From: Mycteria americana
Lineage: Eukaryota > Chordata > Aves > Ciconiiformes > Ciconiidae
Length of the DNA stretch: 64,000 nucleotides
Direction of reading: 5' to 3'
NCBI RefSeq assembly: GCF_035582795.1
Contig: NC_134383.1
Span: 379,501-443,500, forward strand
This document shows, in pieces, positions 12,401 through 22,821 of the stretch. The notes below the pieces were generated by a model. That model saw nothing but the letters and a program-made list of their open reading frames with translations, did no database searches and had not been told where the DNA came from. How positions within the stretch are numbered: position 1 is the first letter of the stretch; each line of letters starts with the position of its first letter. The position numbers and the translations under genes were made by a program.

Positions 12401-15400
12401 TCACCCTCATGGACACCCTCAGTCAAGAAAGTCCCGTAGAAAAGCTGTACCATTGGGTTTTCAGATTTGTCCCCAGGGCTCCTGTTTCAGAAAGAAAAAG
12501 CACACGTTCATTTGCAGCCATGGGCTGCAGAAGAGCCCCAAGTCATAATCTAAGCCTTTGCTTGGGAACCTTCCTACAGTCAAACGTAAAGTTTTCTATC
12601 CAAGCACAGAATACAGAGGAAGCTTCTCATCTGTCTCCATACTCAAAAGCACATTGTAACACTTACGCTGGCAAGGGGGAAAAAAAAAAGTGAAGGTGCT
12701 ACCTTTCGAAATGCAGTTCAAAAAAATGGATCTTTCACATACACCAGTTCTGTTGAGTTCCCCTAAAAAGCTTAGTTATTCTGCAGGCCATATGGGCATT
12801 GAATAAAGTCCTACGCTTATGTACAGAAAACGTACATGTAACACTTCATAAGCGTATTTCGAGCTTAAGGAGCATCATCCTCAGTAAACAAAAAACTCAC
12901 TCTTGTTTACTACAACATTTTCATTTAAAGCCCTCTCGGTTCTTAAGGTGTGGCATTTAAAATCAGTTTCTCCTCAGTGTCAGGTCAAACTCCCGAGATC
13001 ACAAAAAACTCACTTGACGTTCACAGCAAGCTGGAACGCATCCTCCAGCCAGTCCAGTAGTTTGTGCGTAAATTCACTCACATCTTGCTAGAAGACAGAC
13101 AAAAGGCGAGAGTCAAACGTAATACCAACCAGAACGCGTTTTCACGGTCTCCTGGTTTCACAAACCTACTGGAATACAACCCGACTGGCATTGCTGTACC
13201 TACCCAGCCGAAAGCAGTGTGAAACTGAAGTGCTGTGCTGATTTAGACTGATAATGAACGCTCTGCTCATCAGAAAGCTAGATCAGAGGAAATTATTGTG
13301 ATCGCTACCCAACTACCCAGATGGCACCGGGTAGAGCACTGTTACGCTGGCTGTTTAATTAGCAAGCACGTACATTTCGCCTAAATGACACAGGGACAGC
13401 TGCTTGTCAGTTGACAAACATGGGAAGAGGCCTCTGAAAGGAATAGCAGGATGAAGCGAAATAGGATTGCCGTGGCTGCGAGTGCTGTTTTGAAGAAAGC
13501 AAAAGGCTTTTTAACGCAGTTTTACCTGCTGTTCTTCAGCAGATCTAAACGCATCCCTCAAGAGTTCCAGTGCTGCAGAAGGGTCTACAAACTTGCGATG
13601 TGTCCCCAGCATTAAAGCAAACAGACACTGAAGTTCTTGCATGAATGCAATATTTCTTTTTCCCTGCATTGCAAAAAGAAGAAAAGCCAAATCTTTCCTG
13701 CAACTCAAAAAAAGCAGCATCTTAAACCAAAGTGCTACAGAATAGGACATCCACATACCTTAAGAGGTACACTAATGACCAAGGAAAGAGGAGACGTTAG
13801 AAAGGACAAAAGCAGAAAGACAGGCAGTGTCATTTCTCGGAAGCAATCTGGTCTCCCGATGGACGCACGGGAGAAAAAATTTAACCGAAACAAGACCTTT
13901 AGAGAAAAGAGTGCCAGAAGTACTAACTGCTAAAACAGAAGGCAAAACCCGGTGAATTTATGGATTGGTTCTGTCTGCACTTTGGGTTTTTTAGAGTATC
14001 GAGAGCACACGTGAAGGCAAGTAAAGCAAAGTCACTTAAAAGGTGGTGGCCACAAGCTAGAATGATGAAACAAGCCAAGGACAATTCTGTGTACGCCTTT
14101 TTCTGTAAATATTTTCTAAGCGCCTTCTGCTGACCGCTCTCAGAAGGTACCGGGGCTAGAGGGACCTTCAGACCGGTGCAAATACCGCTTCTTCCGTGGT
14201 GCGTGCAAATACGTGAACAACCTGGAGCTAACAAAGGTTTACAGGACAAATTTATCCCCACACCACAGTGAGAAAGAAGCTCTAGAGAAAAGCTTTACGG
14301 GAAGCATCTGATTTTTTTCTACAGGGATTCTGTCTTTGAAAAGTATTTCCCAAATTTGTCTTTAACCCAGCCTGACGATTTGAAATCCATTAACATAGGC
14401 ACAGGAGTCTCAGATGGCCCCAAATTAAATCTGCTTCGAGAAAGAGCAGAACAGCGTACCACAAAAGAGGGAAACTTTACAGCGTTACTCGATGAGAACT
14501 TACAGTGCGACTACGACAACTTTCGAGCACATTTTGTGGGAGGGAGTACCCGAGGACCAGCCTCCGAAATTCTGGCAACTGAAACAGAGACTGAAAGGAA
14601 AGGAGAGGGAAAGACCAGTCAGCACCTGCGAGCATGTGACTCACTGCAATTCGATGCCCATTTGTCACTCTTTTACTTGACAGCTTTTTCGTTAACTTTG
14701 AATTCTTCGATGGCCTTGCGGTACTAAATAAACATTTAGGAAGTGAGCAGTCTTTGTGCCGGACCAGCGCGTCCATACCCCCCAAAGAACAAAATCTCAT
14801 CCTGCCATTTCTAGGATATCTATAGCCATTTTAGGAAAGGGTATGCTATTCTGCATAGGCAAGCTTAGAGAAAGCATCCAGGAACGAGGCACGGTGAGAA
14901 AGGAGCCCACTTGAAGCTTTCTTACTTCCCCTCAAAGCTGGAGACGTACGATCGATTAACGTCTATCTGCTGACGTGAAATGGTTAGAAGAGACAAATCT
15001 GTTCGGTTCCACTTATCGTTGTCTCTTCGTGTTTAGGTTATCACTAATAATATATGCCGTCTAGTGGCTTATTCGTTCAAGCATCTATGCCAGTGTATTC
15101 CATTAGCCGGAATACGATACACCGTGTATCATGGCGCCAACAATAACTGCAGTAAAATTAAATTACCAGTTCACTTTGCCAGTCAAGCTTCTGTCATTCA
15201 GTAAGCATTCGGACATCACTGCACCAAAAAAACCCTACATACCTACATGCAGATTAGATGTATCTGGATCTATTTTTACGCAAAGTCTATTCAACTGCTC
15301 TCTGGCTCTTTCTGTGCACGCCCAGAATAAATCACAACCGTATCAAATAAAACCAGAAGTCTCATTTGAGCGCGCTCACATTCACTCATCTGCATACGAC

Positions 15401-18400
15401 GACGACTTCAGACAGCTGCTGCATATTTAATTCTAACTGACAAACATTTTGACTCCAGGACCGCAGCAACTCCAGAAGAACTTCTCGATCGGATTACCTG
15501 TATGACGGCGCTAAACCAACACGTATTTCCAATATTCTTCATTCCAACGGGCCAGTCGCCCACTCTTCTCCAGTCATTCTGCTTGGGGTTCCCTCCCCAG
15601 ACTTCACAGCGTTTCCTTTTGGACCGGTTTTTGTTTTCAGCAGAATGCGCTTCCTGGGGTCTGTTACAAAAGATGCACACCGTGCCGTAAAACACCAGCT
15701 CACAGAGATTCTCCAGGACTGCAGGAACCCTACTCCCCGTCTAGTCACAAGCGGGACACTACAGCCGGGCGCTGGCGGGTGACACCCAGCGCAACAGACG
15801 GCTTATCTGACTCCAGAAAGGTTTCAACTCTCAAGTGAGGTGGATGGAAAACATGACTGCAAGACAATTTGGAACGATGGAAGGAGGTAATAACGTAGGC
15901 GCGTTTTTCTCCGTGAACTAGCTGCACACAAAATTGGTGCCCTTGGTCATTACGGGAGGCAAATCCAGCCCACGGTGAAAAGGAGACAGCTACGTAGTGA
16001 CTGGCGCGAGGTGAATCGACACATGAGATTTCAAGGTGCTTCTTCAACAGGCGCCACAATGCCAGCACGGCATCCTTTTGGGTGGCATGTCAGCAAGAGC
16101 AGCAGGGACTGGGTAAGCCACAACTAAACCTGCTGCTTCTATTTCAACTATCCCTTTGCAGTGCTGCCCCAGAAGCAAAGGTCAACTACCCAGAAGGCAA
16201 TAATGACCCAAGCACCATCTAAAAGCAGCAGGTATACATCCGGCAGGCGATTTACGTTTGTTTTGCAGTTACCAGCCTAAGAATCCCCTTACGATACCTG
16301 GGAAAACCAAAAGCAATTTACGGACCCACTGACCTTTCAGCAGCATCTCTTTCTGCAGCCTGAGCTTTTGGCGATTCCAGTGGTCTGAAGGCGTCGACTG
16401 CGTGGAGGTCGTCTTCGTTGTTAGGGGTAGGTGCAGCAGTAACACCTAGAAGCGGAGGCAGCATTCTAATCAGTTTTCCACCGGGAGCAGGGAAACGTTT
16501 CCTTTAAAAGGAACTTCTAGAAAAATGTTACACCTCACAAACATCATTTTTCGATTGGTAGAGCGTAATTTTCTAGCTCAAGTTTTAAATACAAATCCTT
16601 GTAGTTTGGATCGTGCTAGCAAACCTAAAAAGTCATTGAGTGGGTGGGGTGAGGAGAACAGGACAGACCGTGCAGCTGTGTACTGGCCAGATTTCCTTAC
16701 GCCCAAACTCAGAGCTTGCGAGAACATTTCGAATCTCTCGAAATAATGAAACAGGAACATCAGCTGCTGCTTATGTGTGCTGTGCCTTGACATCGGTGTT
16801 GACAACCGACCCTGTTTTGAGAACGAAAGGATTCCAATAAAATCAGCACAATCACACAGAATTGCTTCCTTCACTCATGCCAGGATGCTCAGCTATGAGT
16901 CATTTCATCTACTAGCTACGTAGGAAAGAAGGAGAAAGGAAAATGAGTAGTTCTGGAAGAGGTGGAAGCCTTATACAGTGGAACAAAGGGCAGCCGCGCT
17001 GTTCCGGGTGTTGCTTCAAAGCTCCCAGCACAGGTTTTTGGCACTGTGAACCTGTCCGGTGATAGCATCGCTTGGGAAAGCTCCAGTTAGTAGCTGTGTC
17101 ATTAGCAAAAAGCTTTAAAGAAACTATTCTCAACAACCTCAGACTACAATTACGCTTTTTACATCTAAACGTACCAAACTGACGGCCCGCTTTTGCCAAT
17201 ACCCATAACATTTATAAAAACATTTTTCAGGTAGCCAAACTGCTAGCTCAAACAACATTTCAAGTTTTCATGAAAATACGCTGCCAAACACTCCATTTGC
17301 CTGCTCTGCCAGCAGATGCTGTTAGAAAGAAATGTATGATCCTTGACAGGGATTCAGTTCTCTATTCTGCTTGCTCTGCTTTAGGAGCTTTCCGGGTTTT
17401 CTCTGTTAGCCAAGACCAACTGTTTAAAACAACGATAGCTTTGTAACTATGACGTGTCACCTACAAACACTGTTAAAACACTATTAAAGCACTCTCCTTT
17501 TGGATGCAGCCCCCCTTCACCAGGAAGGTTTAATTCCCTGGGCTGTCCCACGGCAAGTGGCGAGCACTGGCAAAATCGGATCAGTGCCAGGACAGGAGCT
17601 GGAGGGATTCACCGGCAGAAGCAGGGAGGACCGACGCTTCCCCTTTCGTGAAACCCTAAGGGTGAGCAGAGACGAGGCACTTACTTTGTGGGAGCTGTTT
17701 GCCCACAGCACTCCCTTCCCAAGCGGACGGCTCTGCAGCAGCCGTGTCCTGAGCCGGTTCCCGAGCATGCTCCTCTGTCAGGAAGGTGACTGCTTCCATT
17801 AGGTCTCCATTAGCAGCCTAGCAGAATGATAGGGGAAAAAAAATCCATAGCGGCAGGGTTACTTCATCTACATTTGCATGACATTTAATGCGTCCGTGGT
17901 AGAGATAGGCACTCCGCCACCAACTTTGCTTTCTCTGGCCACGGGAGAGAGCAATCTGTTGGTGACAAGCAGTAGTAAAAAATGAAAAGAACGAAGGCTT
18001 GAATTTCTCTGTCGGAATGCACTTTGGCTTTATTACTAGGACAATATAGGCTCCATTAACTAATTTCATTTCCCTCACAAGAGATCCAAGTAGTCGCAGG
18101 AGGCCTGAAGCGCGACAGGGTACTTTGCCACCGGGAGAGCCTCACAGGCATCAAACCCTCTGTGGCTTTCAAGACCTACGTCTCTTACTGAGCTAGGGCT
18201 TTCTTCAGACCATCGCTACGGGCTAAACTGCTTTAAATTTATTCTAACTTTTTCTGGACATTATTTCTCCGTGAAACAGTTAAGAATTTCCTTAAACAAA
18301 CCTCTCTGTGTACTTTCAGCACAGCCCACATCCTGCTGCTACATCTCAAGAGGACGGACAGCGTCCGATGATTCCAGACTGATGCGGTTGCAGCCAGTTT

Positions 18401-21400
18401 AACACTGCAATTTATAAATACCAAAACACCCACTACGAGGAGGAATCTTTCCAGGTAAATGTTGCTTCTCCAAGGGCCCGAGATTCCCGTGTCCCTTCAC
18501 TTTGACTGTTCTGGTGATGGGCAAAACAACCAGCAGCCACAAAGCTACCGATGTCATTGCAGCTGTCCAGAACTCCTGAAGCAGTTTACGTGGAGAAAAA
18601 CCTACTCTGACCCGCTAAGTTTGTGTTTACCACAACGCACAGATAACAGCCCCGTAGGAGCGAAACTTCCAGGAAACGTTTACAACGTTTTAGCATAGCA
18701 CACGCTGCCGCAGCACAGATTTTAAGGCCTGCGTTAGGAAAACGAACTATTTTCAACTTAGCGTGGGGTTTTTGGGCCAGATGTGGACGAATACATACGA
18801 ACCCCAAAACCGCATGTTCCCTGCTGACACCAGCAAACACTGGCCTCACGTAGCTGCTTGCCTCACAGGTTCGCCTGAATGAAGCACGAGCAAGCGGCAG
18901 AGAAACAGCGGAGGATTTACCCGTCACCTCCTACATGAACCAAACTATTCCACGCAGCACACCCTGTATCGCTTTCACAGGCCACGCACTGACTATTTTA
19001 GCGAGGACTGGCTCATTATCAGCCCACTGACATGCCAGCGAACATCCGACCCGTGCATTATGTTTTAAGAGAGCCTGAACTTGCCTGACTTTTGAGACAA
19101 ATTCAGAGGTCTCCTTTTGACAGAATAACGAGAACAGGCACAAACCTTTAGAGCCGCGTGAAGGAAAGCTGAATCTTGAATTCCTGTGATCTCTTTCAGC
19201 TGGTTTAAAAGCATCTGGCAATCCTACATGCAAGAAATAAAGAAAGCTCGTGTGAAAAGGTGACCAGGACAGACATCAAGCTGTTTCTGCAAGGCTTGCG
19301 AGAGCTCACCGGAGTATTGCTTCTTTCTTTCCTTTTCACTGACAGACTGACACAAAACCCCGGTCACACTTGCCTGAGGGCAATACCAACATCAGCTTGA
19401 ACATTGTACTCCGTTTTTTTCCCCCTAAATATACAGACCAACATTCAGTCCACCGTGTCCTCACGAGCACGTCAGCAGGCCTGAGAGGAAAGGCTATCCC
19501 CGCTGTCGGATGCACGGCACCTGCGGTGGGAGCGGGCACCCCCTCCCCCAGGCAGCAGTGGCATGTGCAGCGGGACATATAAGGAGGCCGCATGTTCTCA
19601 GGGCATCGGCGAGGGGCTATTTTAAGCCTGGCCGCACATGCCATTTGTGCATGTCATTTCTCACTGACAATAAGGTGTCAGAAGAAGGGCCCGAGAGGCT
19701 GCTAGCGCTTCTCCTTCCCCCACCGCACAGGCCACTCGAGGTTTGGCAAGATAGGCGCTCTAAGCCACGGTCAACAACCTATTCTTTGACTGGTTCAATC
19801 ACTTAAATAAACCAATTACAGAAATTTTCTTTAACAGACTTATCAAATCTTTGCAGCTCTGGCTTACCCCAGGAGCGGTCACTGTGCTTACCAAGCCATG
19901 AATAACTTCAGTCAACCAGCTATCAGGAGAGGCAGCTCTCTAAGAGGAGCCCCTTCCAGCAGCGAGCCCCGATGCCGAGGGTCCCACCGCCCCCCTTTCG
20001 TGGCCGCAGTTCAGCTGCTGCCGCCAACGGCTCAGTCCGGGTGACATCTGACGCCGTGAGATACAGCTCCGTAGCGCCGGCATCACACGTAGTACAGGAA
20101 GGACGTTACAGCAGGAAAAACAGCCGGGACTGTATCGCATATGCCTGATTTATAAAGGCTACCTAGGATCCCGCTGTCAGCACAGTCCAACGAATCCCAG
20201 TTTAAGAGCACGCGTTTAATTAATCTTAACTGGCAACATTACAGACAAATAAATTCAAGGTTCTACTTACTTTCATCACTGGGACAAATTTTAAGATGCT
20301 TTCATGCCATTGGAGCATAAGTTCCACCCAGCGAGCAGTAAGTTACTTACTTCCTTGAGCCCTCCACCCATACTGCTGACGGATGCTTCTCCACGCACAA
20401 ATACCGTAAAGAGAGCAGGCACCCATACCGGTGGTTAAAACAAAAAAAATTCCTAGATCATTTTTTGATGGGAATTCCCCCGCCAAGTTATTCCTGATAG
20501 TCCCACCTAAAACACTACTTTTGCTCAACTTTTACAAGAAAAAGCGTGTGTGCATGCGCACCCCCCCCAACCCATCCCGCGTGCTCTTTTAGCCCCGAGA
20601 AAGGCCGAGATGCGCTGGAAAGCCCCAGGCCCAGCCAGGGGCACGAGCAGGAACCGCACGATAAGGAGCCAAGGGTACGAGGCTCGGGACGGGCATACTT
20701 TCACAAAGGCAAACCACTTATATCATGTTGCTAATTTCGCCACCTTAGCGAGCGCCGTGCTTGTCGGCTAACCCCACCTAATGCTGCAGGGCGTATTTTT
20801 CCGTTGGGGAAAAAAACCCCCACGCTAATAAACTGCATTACAACAACAAAATCCGAGGCAGGACAGGGCATGATTTTCAGGGGTTTTTCTGCTTCACCAG
20901 AAGGAGGATTTAACAAAGGCTGCCGTAACCATAAAAGCTAATTACCGATCCACCGCTCTAAGTTACCACTTAATATTCTAACCATTTCCAGCGCAATTTT
21001 ATTCAGCCTTTGAGAAGAAAGATTTGTATTAATAGCGCAGAGCTTATCCCGTACAACGAGTTTCGAGAGGCTTGCGGCCGACTGGCAGCCCACAAAAGCC
21101 ACCGGGAACCACACTCTGAGCAACAAATTTGTTAAGTTTTTGGGGAGCGCGCGTGGTTTTGTTGCCATAACTAGTCTGGTTGATTGTTTTTTGAGGTTAC
21201 GCACCATGGTGCTTTAAAACAAGCTCCAGAGCTGACAATTAACTCCAGCGTGCTGCCACTATTAATACGCACCGCACTTGAAAAACCAAACCAAACCAAA
21301 CTCCTACCTGCCGGAAAAATAACAACCCAAACCAAAATGCTATTAGTATTAAATTACAACAACAGGAGATGAGTACAAAACCCAGAGGCTGAGAGGAAGG

Positions 21401-22790
21401 AGGGTACTGGAGACAGAAATTACAGTCGGCCAGGGAGTGATGAAACCCCAAAAGGTTTTGCCGTTTTCCTGGCTCTAACGCGACTCACTGCGCTCAGTAG
21501 TAGTTTGTTTTGATAAGAAACTGCAAGTGGGGAAGGGTGCAAGTGTGGTGCAGGAGTTCAAGGGGGTTCCAGAAATAACAGCGTGCGAGGAGGAGGAAGA
21601 TGGCGGTGGCCGCGTAGGAGAGGCACGCAGAGCCACGGCCTTCAGCCTCTGCACCTCAGCTGTGCTTTTTATTGCAGCGGGAAAATGGATATGAAGAGGG
21701 CTAAAAACCCACAGGCGGCAGCAAGGAACAATGCCCGCATTCCTGACTGAGGCTTTCACAAACCAATATCCACCAAGGGAAGAAGCGGTGGCCAGCGAAC
21801 TCTTCCTCCATCACCGCGCGCTCCCGCGCATCAGGCACCATCCTGACACCGTCCCCGCGCAAGTGGGAAACCGCTGCCGCGCAAATGCAGGTTCTAACCG
21901 CACAACGACAAGGGCGATACCTCCTTCCCGCTCACGCCTTTAACGCTGGCCTCTCAGAAGCGTTTCTCTCGTGTCCCGAGAGCGCGGAGATGCTACGGGG
22001 GAGCGCGGACGCCTGCGTAAATTCGGGCCGCACTGGGCTGCAGTCCCTGCGTGCGCACACCGACCTCGTGAGCCGAGAGCACCGCAGCTTATGGTGAGGT
22101 GCTCTCTTAGGAGGAGCGGTGAGCCACGCGTCCCGCTCCGCGCTCGGGTCCGGGTCCCTCTAGAGACAATTTCTGCAGAGCCCTGATGTTTAGGAGCAAC
22201 GGGTTTTGTTAATGGGTACGAGAAGATGCTGGTTTCGCGAGAGGGAAAGGAGAAAGCGAATTCCTGCTCTTTGCAGAGGAGGAAGCCGTCGTGAGGAGCC
22301 CACCCCGAGACACCCGTGCGCCTTTCCGCGGAGCGGAATCCCGGGACGGCGCGCATCCCGCAAAAGAAACCACGACCGCGCCGTGCTTCATCCACGACGG
22401 TTTTAAAGGCAAACGCCGCGAACGGTCCAGCGAGCGCCCAAAGGCCTTTTGAAATGAAACAGCCGCAAGGCGACGGCTGCCGCCGGACGCGAAGCGAGGC
22501 CGTCGCCCTGCGGGCCAGGCCGCGCCGGGAAGCGCCGCAAACCCGCACCGAGCGGGCTCCGGGCGGGGGCGCGCAGGGCCGCGGGCCTGAGGGGAAGCGG
22601 GGCCGCCAAGGCCCGAGGGGGCAAGGCGGGAGGGCCGGGCGCGGCGGCGGCAGCCCCGGCCGCGGCCGCGGCCCCGGCCCCGCCGCGGCGGGCGGGAGCA
22701 GCCCCCCTCCCCGCCCCCCCCCGCCGCCCGCCGTCTCACCGCGCCGCCGCCGCCGCCGCCGCCGCCCGGGGCCTGCAGCTCGGCCGTCAT
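333..22790 (-). CDS. USP28: USP28 ubiquitin-specific protease 28, spliced, 3' part outside window
   Basis: This nuclear cysteine protease removes ubiquitin from substrates such as MYC and DNA-damage-response proteins (family knowledge). Twenty-two exons, listed separately, join in phase to 951 codons. Visible parts in order are a glycine-rich start (residues 1-17), a UBA domain (about 18-60), and a USP fold with nucleophile Cys172 in GNTCW, His603 in AGHYW and Asn620 in KYND. The helical insert characteristic of USP25/USP28 spans about 397-584. A UBL-like helical C-terminal region begins after about 660 and is cut by the window edge. Identification rests on long, nearly gapless similarity to human USP28 (about 1,077 residues), including exact runs such as [13 protein letters not shown]. 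The nearest relative, USP25, fits less well: the start MTAELQ and the 62-codon cassette are USP28 features. Introns not listed separately hold nothing I recognise. The gene is divergent from HTR3A. Confidence 0.97.
506..684 (-). CDS. USP28: USP28 exon 21
   Basis: Codons 866-924 plus two bases, with acceptor TTGGCAG and donor GTTTGT. It contains [18 protein letters not shown] and [19 protein letters not shown]. Confidence 0.97.
685..1669 (-). other. USP28 intron between exons 20 and 21
   Basis: AT-rich intron with an A12 run near 1250 and an A-rich run near 1420. No coding or repeat family is recognised. Confidence 0.7.
1670..1765 (-). CDS. USP28: USP28 exon 20
   Basis: Codons 834-865, phase 0 at both ends, with acceptor GTGGTAG and donor GTATCT. 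It encodes [19 protein letters not shown] and [12 protein letters not shown], almost identical to human. Confidence 0.97.
2597..3162 (+). mobile_element. Solo endogenous-retrovirus LTR (ERVL-like)
   Basis: A 566-bp element starts TGTCCTGG and ends CATGACA, so it has the TG...CA ends of an LTR. It is flanked by a perfect 5-bp target-site duplication ATGAC at 2592-2596 and 3163-3167. A polyadenylation signal ATTAAA lies at 3031-3036, and a weak TATA-like stretch near 2842. I recognise the overall sequence as the abundant avian LTR with a GTCCTGGTTTCAGCTG-type start. A 5-bp duplication fits class III (ERVL-like). No second LTR or internal coding region is present, so this is a solo LTR left by recombination. 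It sits antisense in a USP28 intron, 107 bp beyond the donor of the 62-codon cassette exon. Confidence 0.88.
3270..3455 (-). CDS. USP28: USP28 exon 19, 62-codon tissue-specific cassette
   Basis: Codons 772-833: exactly 186 bases, phase 0 at both ends, so it can be skipped without changing frame. The acceptor has a long pyrimidine tract ending GCCACAG. The donor GTACAG is weak, as is common in regulated exons. Mammalian USP28 has a 62-residue alternative insert at this position, used in muscle, heart and brain. Equal length, phase and position support orthology. The sequence is acidic and probably disordered (Glu/Ser/Pro-rich). Confidence 0.85.
3646..3773 (-). CDS. USP28: USP28 exon 18
   Basis: Codons 729-771, with acceptor TCTTCAG and donor GTAGGA, ending in phase 0. 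It encodes [19 protein letters not shown] and [11 protein letters not shown], as in human. Confidence 0.95.
4320..4523 (-). CDS. USP28: USP28 exon 17
   Basis: Codons 661-728, with acceptor CTTCCAG and donor [26 protein letters not shown] and [12 protein letters not shown] match human. The Ser/Glu-rich end is divergent. Confidence 0.95.
4524..5940 (-). other. USP28 intron between exons 16 and 17
   Basis: AT-rich intron DNA with no exon, transposon or RNA gene recognised. Confidence 0.7.
5941..6169 (-). CDS. USP28: USP28 exon 16 (catalytic His and Asn)
   Basis: Codons 585-660 plus one base, with acceptor CTTGCAG and donor GTACTG. It contains the His box [15 protein letters not shown] with His603, then WLKYNDISV with Asn620, completing the triad with Cys172. 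It ends the USP fold with [11 protein letters not shown]. Confidence 0.97.
6492..6562 (-). CDS. USP28: USP28 exon 15 (end of helical insert)
   Basis: Codons 561-584, with acceptor TTGGCAG and donor GTAAGA. It encodes [20 protein letters not shown], leading back into the USP fold. Confidence 0.94.
6804..7018 (-). CDS. USP28: USP28 exon 14 (helical insert)
   Basis: Codons 489-560, with acceptor TTCACAG and donor GTTGGC. A Pro/Ser-rich variable part is followed by conserved [17 protein letters not shown] and KEIDQDVQ. The donor is weak beyond GT, but phase 1 matches the next exon. Confidence 0.92.
7646..8140 (-). mobile_element. CR1 LINE 3' fragment
   Basis: On the minus strand this is the 3' end of a chicken-repeat-1 (CR1) LINE. 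A single terminal ATTCTGTG octamer lies at 7646-7653. The stretch 7684-8147 encodes decayed pieces of the C-terminus of the CR1 reverse-transcriptase polyprotein, recognisable by [18 protein letters not shown] and by [19 protein letters not shown] in another frame. It is 5'-truncated and frame-shifted, hence dead. It lies in the USP28 intron between exons 13 and 14, in the same orientation as the gene, about 75 bp from the exon 13 donor. Confidence 0.92.
8214..8393 (-). CDS. USP28: USP28 exon 13 (helical insert, variable loop)
   Basis: Codons 429-488, with acceptor TCTGTAG and donor [26 protein letters not shown] is conserved. The rest is a low-complexity Ser/Gln-rich loop that diverges from mammals, as expected for the disordered part of the insert. 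Confidence 0.94.
9325..9420 (-). CDS. USP28: USP28 exon 12 (start of helical insert)
   Basis: Codons 397-428, with acceptor GGTTAG and donor GTAAGT. It encodes a highly charged helix ([17 protein letters not shown]) corresponding to the first helix of the arm by which USP28 catalytic domains dimerise. Confidence 0.94.
9591..9718 (-). CDS. USP28: USP28 exon 11 (USP fold)
   Basis: Codons 355-396 plus two bases, with acceptor GTTACAG and donor GTGAGT. It contains [19 protein letters not shown] and [11 protein letters not shown], the conserved lead-in to the helical insert. Confidence 0.97.
9719..11883 (-). other. USP28 intron between exons 10 and 11
   Basis: A 2.2-kb intron containing an A/G-rich run at about 11360-11395. 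I recognise nothing else. Confidence 0.7.
11884..12032 (-). CDS. USP28: USP28 exon 10 (USP fold)
   Basis: Codons 305-354, with acceptor ATCCAG and donor GTTAGT. It contains [20 protein letters not shown] and SVKYGQE. The short loop between them ([11 protein letters not shown]) differs from mammals. Confidence 0.96.
12405..12481 (-). CDS. USP28: USP28 exon 9 (USP fold)
   Basis: Codons 279-304, with acceptor GAAACAG and donor GTGAGT. It encodes [19 protein letters not shown], as in human. The glycine codon is split across the next intron. Confidence 0.95.
13014..13087 (-). CDS. USP28: USP28 exon 8 (USP fold, QDVSEF motif)
   Basis: Codons 255-278 plus two bases, with acceptor CTTCTAG and donor GTGAGT. 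It encodes [18 protein letters not shown], the conserved Gln-Asp-(Val/Ala)-Ser/His-Glu motif of USPs. Confidence 0.96.
13526..13663 (-). CDS. USP28: USP28 exon 7 (USP fold)
   Basis: Codons 209-254, phase 0 at both ends, with acceptor ATGCAG and donor GTAAAA. It contains [17 protein letters not shown] and [13 protein letters not shown], the USP palm/finger region. Confidence 0.97.
14504..14590 (-). CDS. USP28: USP28 exon 6 (USP fold)
   Basis: Codons 180-208, phase 0 at both ends, with acceptor CCTTTCAG and donor GTAAGT. It encodes the segment directly after the Cys box, including [18 protein letters not shown], almost identical to human. Confidence 0.97.
15498..15660 (-). CDS. USP28: USP28 exon 5 (catalytic cysteine)
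   Basis: Codons 125-179, with acceptor TAACAG and donor GTAATC. It carries the basic RSKRKR stretch, then CEVWGGNP and the Cys box [13 protein letters not shown], with the nucleophile at Cys172 (human Cys171). Confidence 0.97.
16334..16445 (-). CDS. USP28: USP28 exon 4 (degenerate SIM/UIM region)
   Basis: Codons 88-124, entering in phase 1 and leaving in phase 2, with acceptor TTCTAG and donor GTCAGT. The frame is fixed by EDDLHA and PLESPKAQA, which match human KDDLQA and LLESPKIQA. Between them the conserved UIM core is replaced (VDAFRP instead of AIALSL). The valine-rich SUMO-interacting stretch upstream is also absent. Confidence 0.88.
16446..19145 (-). other. USP28 introns flanking exon 3
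   Basis: I searched the minus strand for an extra phase 1-1 exon that could supply the missing SUMO-interacting motif between exons 3 and 4 and found none. No repeat family is recognised. Exon 3 itself (17685-17817) lies inside this span. Confidence 0.55.
17685..17817 (-). CDS. USP28: USP28 exon 3 (second half of UBA domain and linker)
   Basis: Codons 44-87 plus one base, with acceptor TGCTAG and donor GTAAGT. It begins [16 protein letters not shown], the last UBA helix (human ASNGDITQAVSLLTDE), followed by an Ala/Glu/Pro-rich linker that diverges from mammals. Confidence 0.92.
19146..19223 (-). CDS. USP28: USP28 exon 2 (first half of UBA domain)
   Basis: Codons 18-43, phase 0 at both ends, with acceptor CATGTAG and donor GTTTGT. 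It encodes a peptide containing [16 protein letters not shown], nearly identical to the human UBA helix 1-2 region. It is too short to stand out as an ORF and was found by reading the third minus frame. Confidence 0.95.
19224..22739 (-). other. USP28 intron 1
   Basis: A 3.5-kb first intron whose composition becomes steadily more CpG-rich towards the promoter from about 21900. No exon or transposon is recognised. Confidence 0.7.
22740..22790 (-). CDS. USP28: USP28 exon 1 (start codon, poly-Gly)
   Basis: Codons 1-17. The ATG is at 22788-22790, and MTAELQ matches the human N-terminus. A run of GGC codons follows, giving eight glycines and then alanine, and ends at a GTGAGA donor in phase 0. In human this stretch is a mixed, non-repetitive sequence, so the glycine run looks like a lineage-specific GGC expansion inside the CpG island. 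Confidence 0.9.
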
Positions 22791-22821
22791 GCCGGCGGGG
22801 AGCGGGGCCGCGCCGCCCGGC

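Noticed and set aside
20551-20560. A second NRF1-like word (TGCATGCGCA) in USP28 intron 1
   Set aside because: It is imperfect, far from the start codon and outside the CpG island, so there is no reason to call a promoter element.
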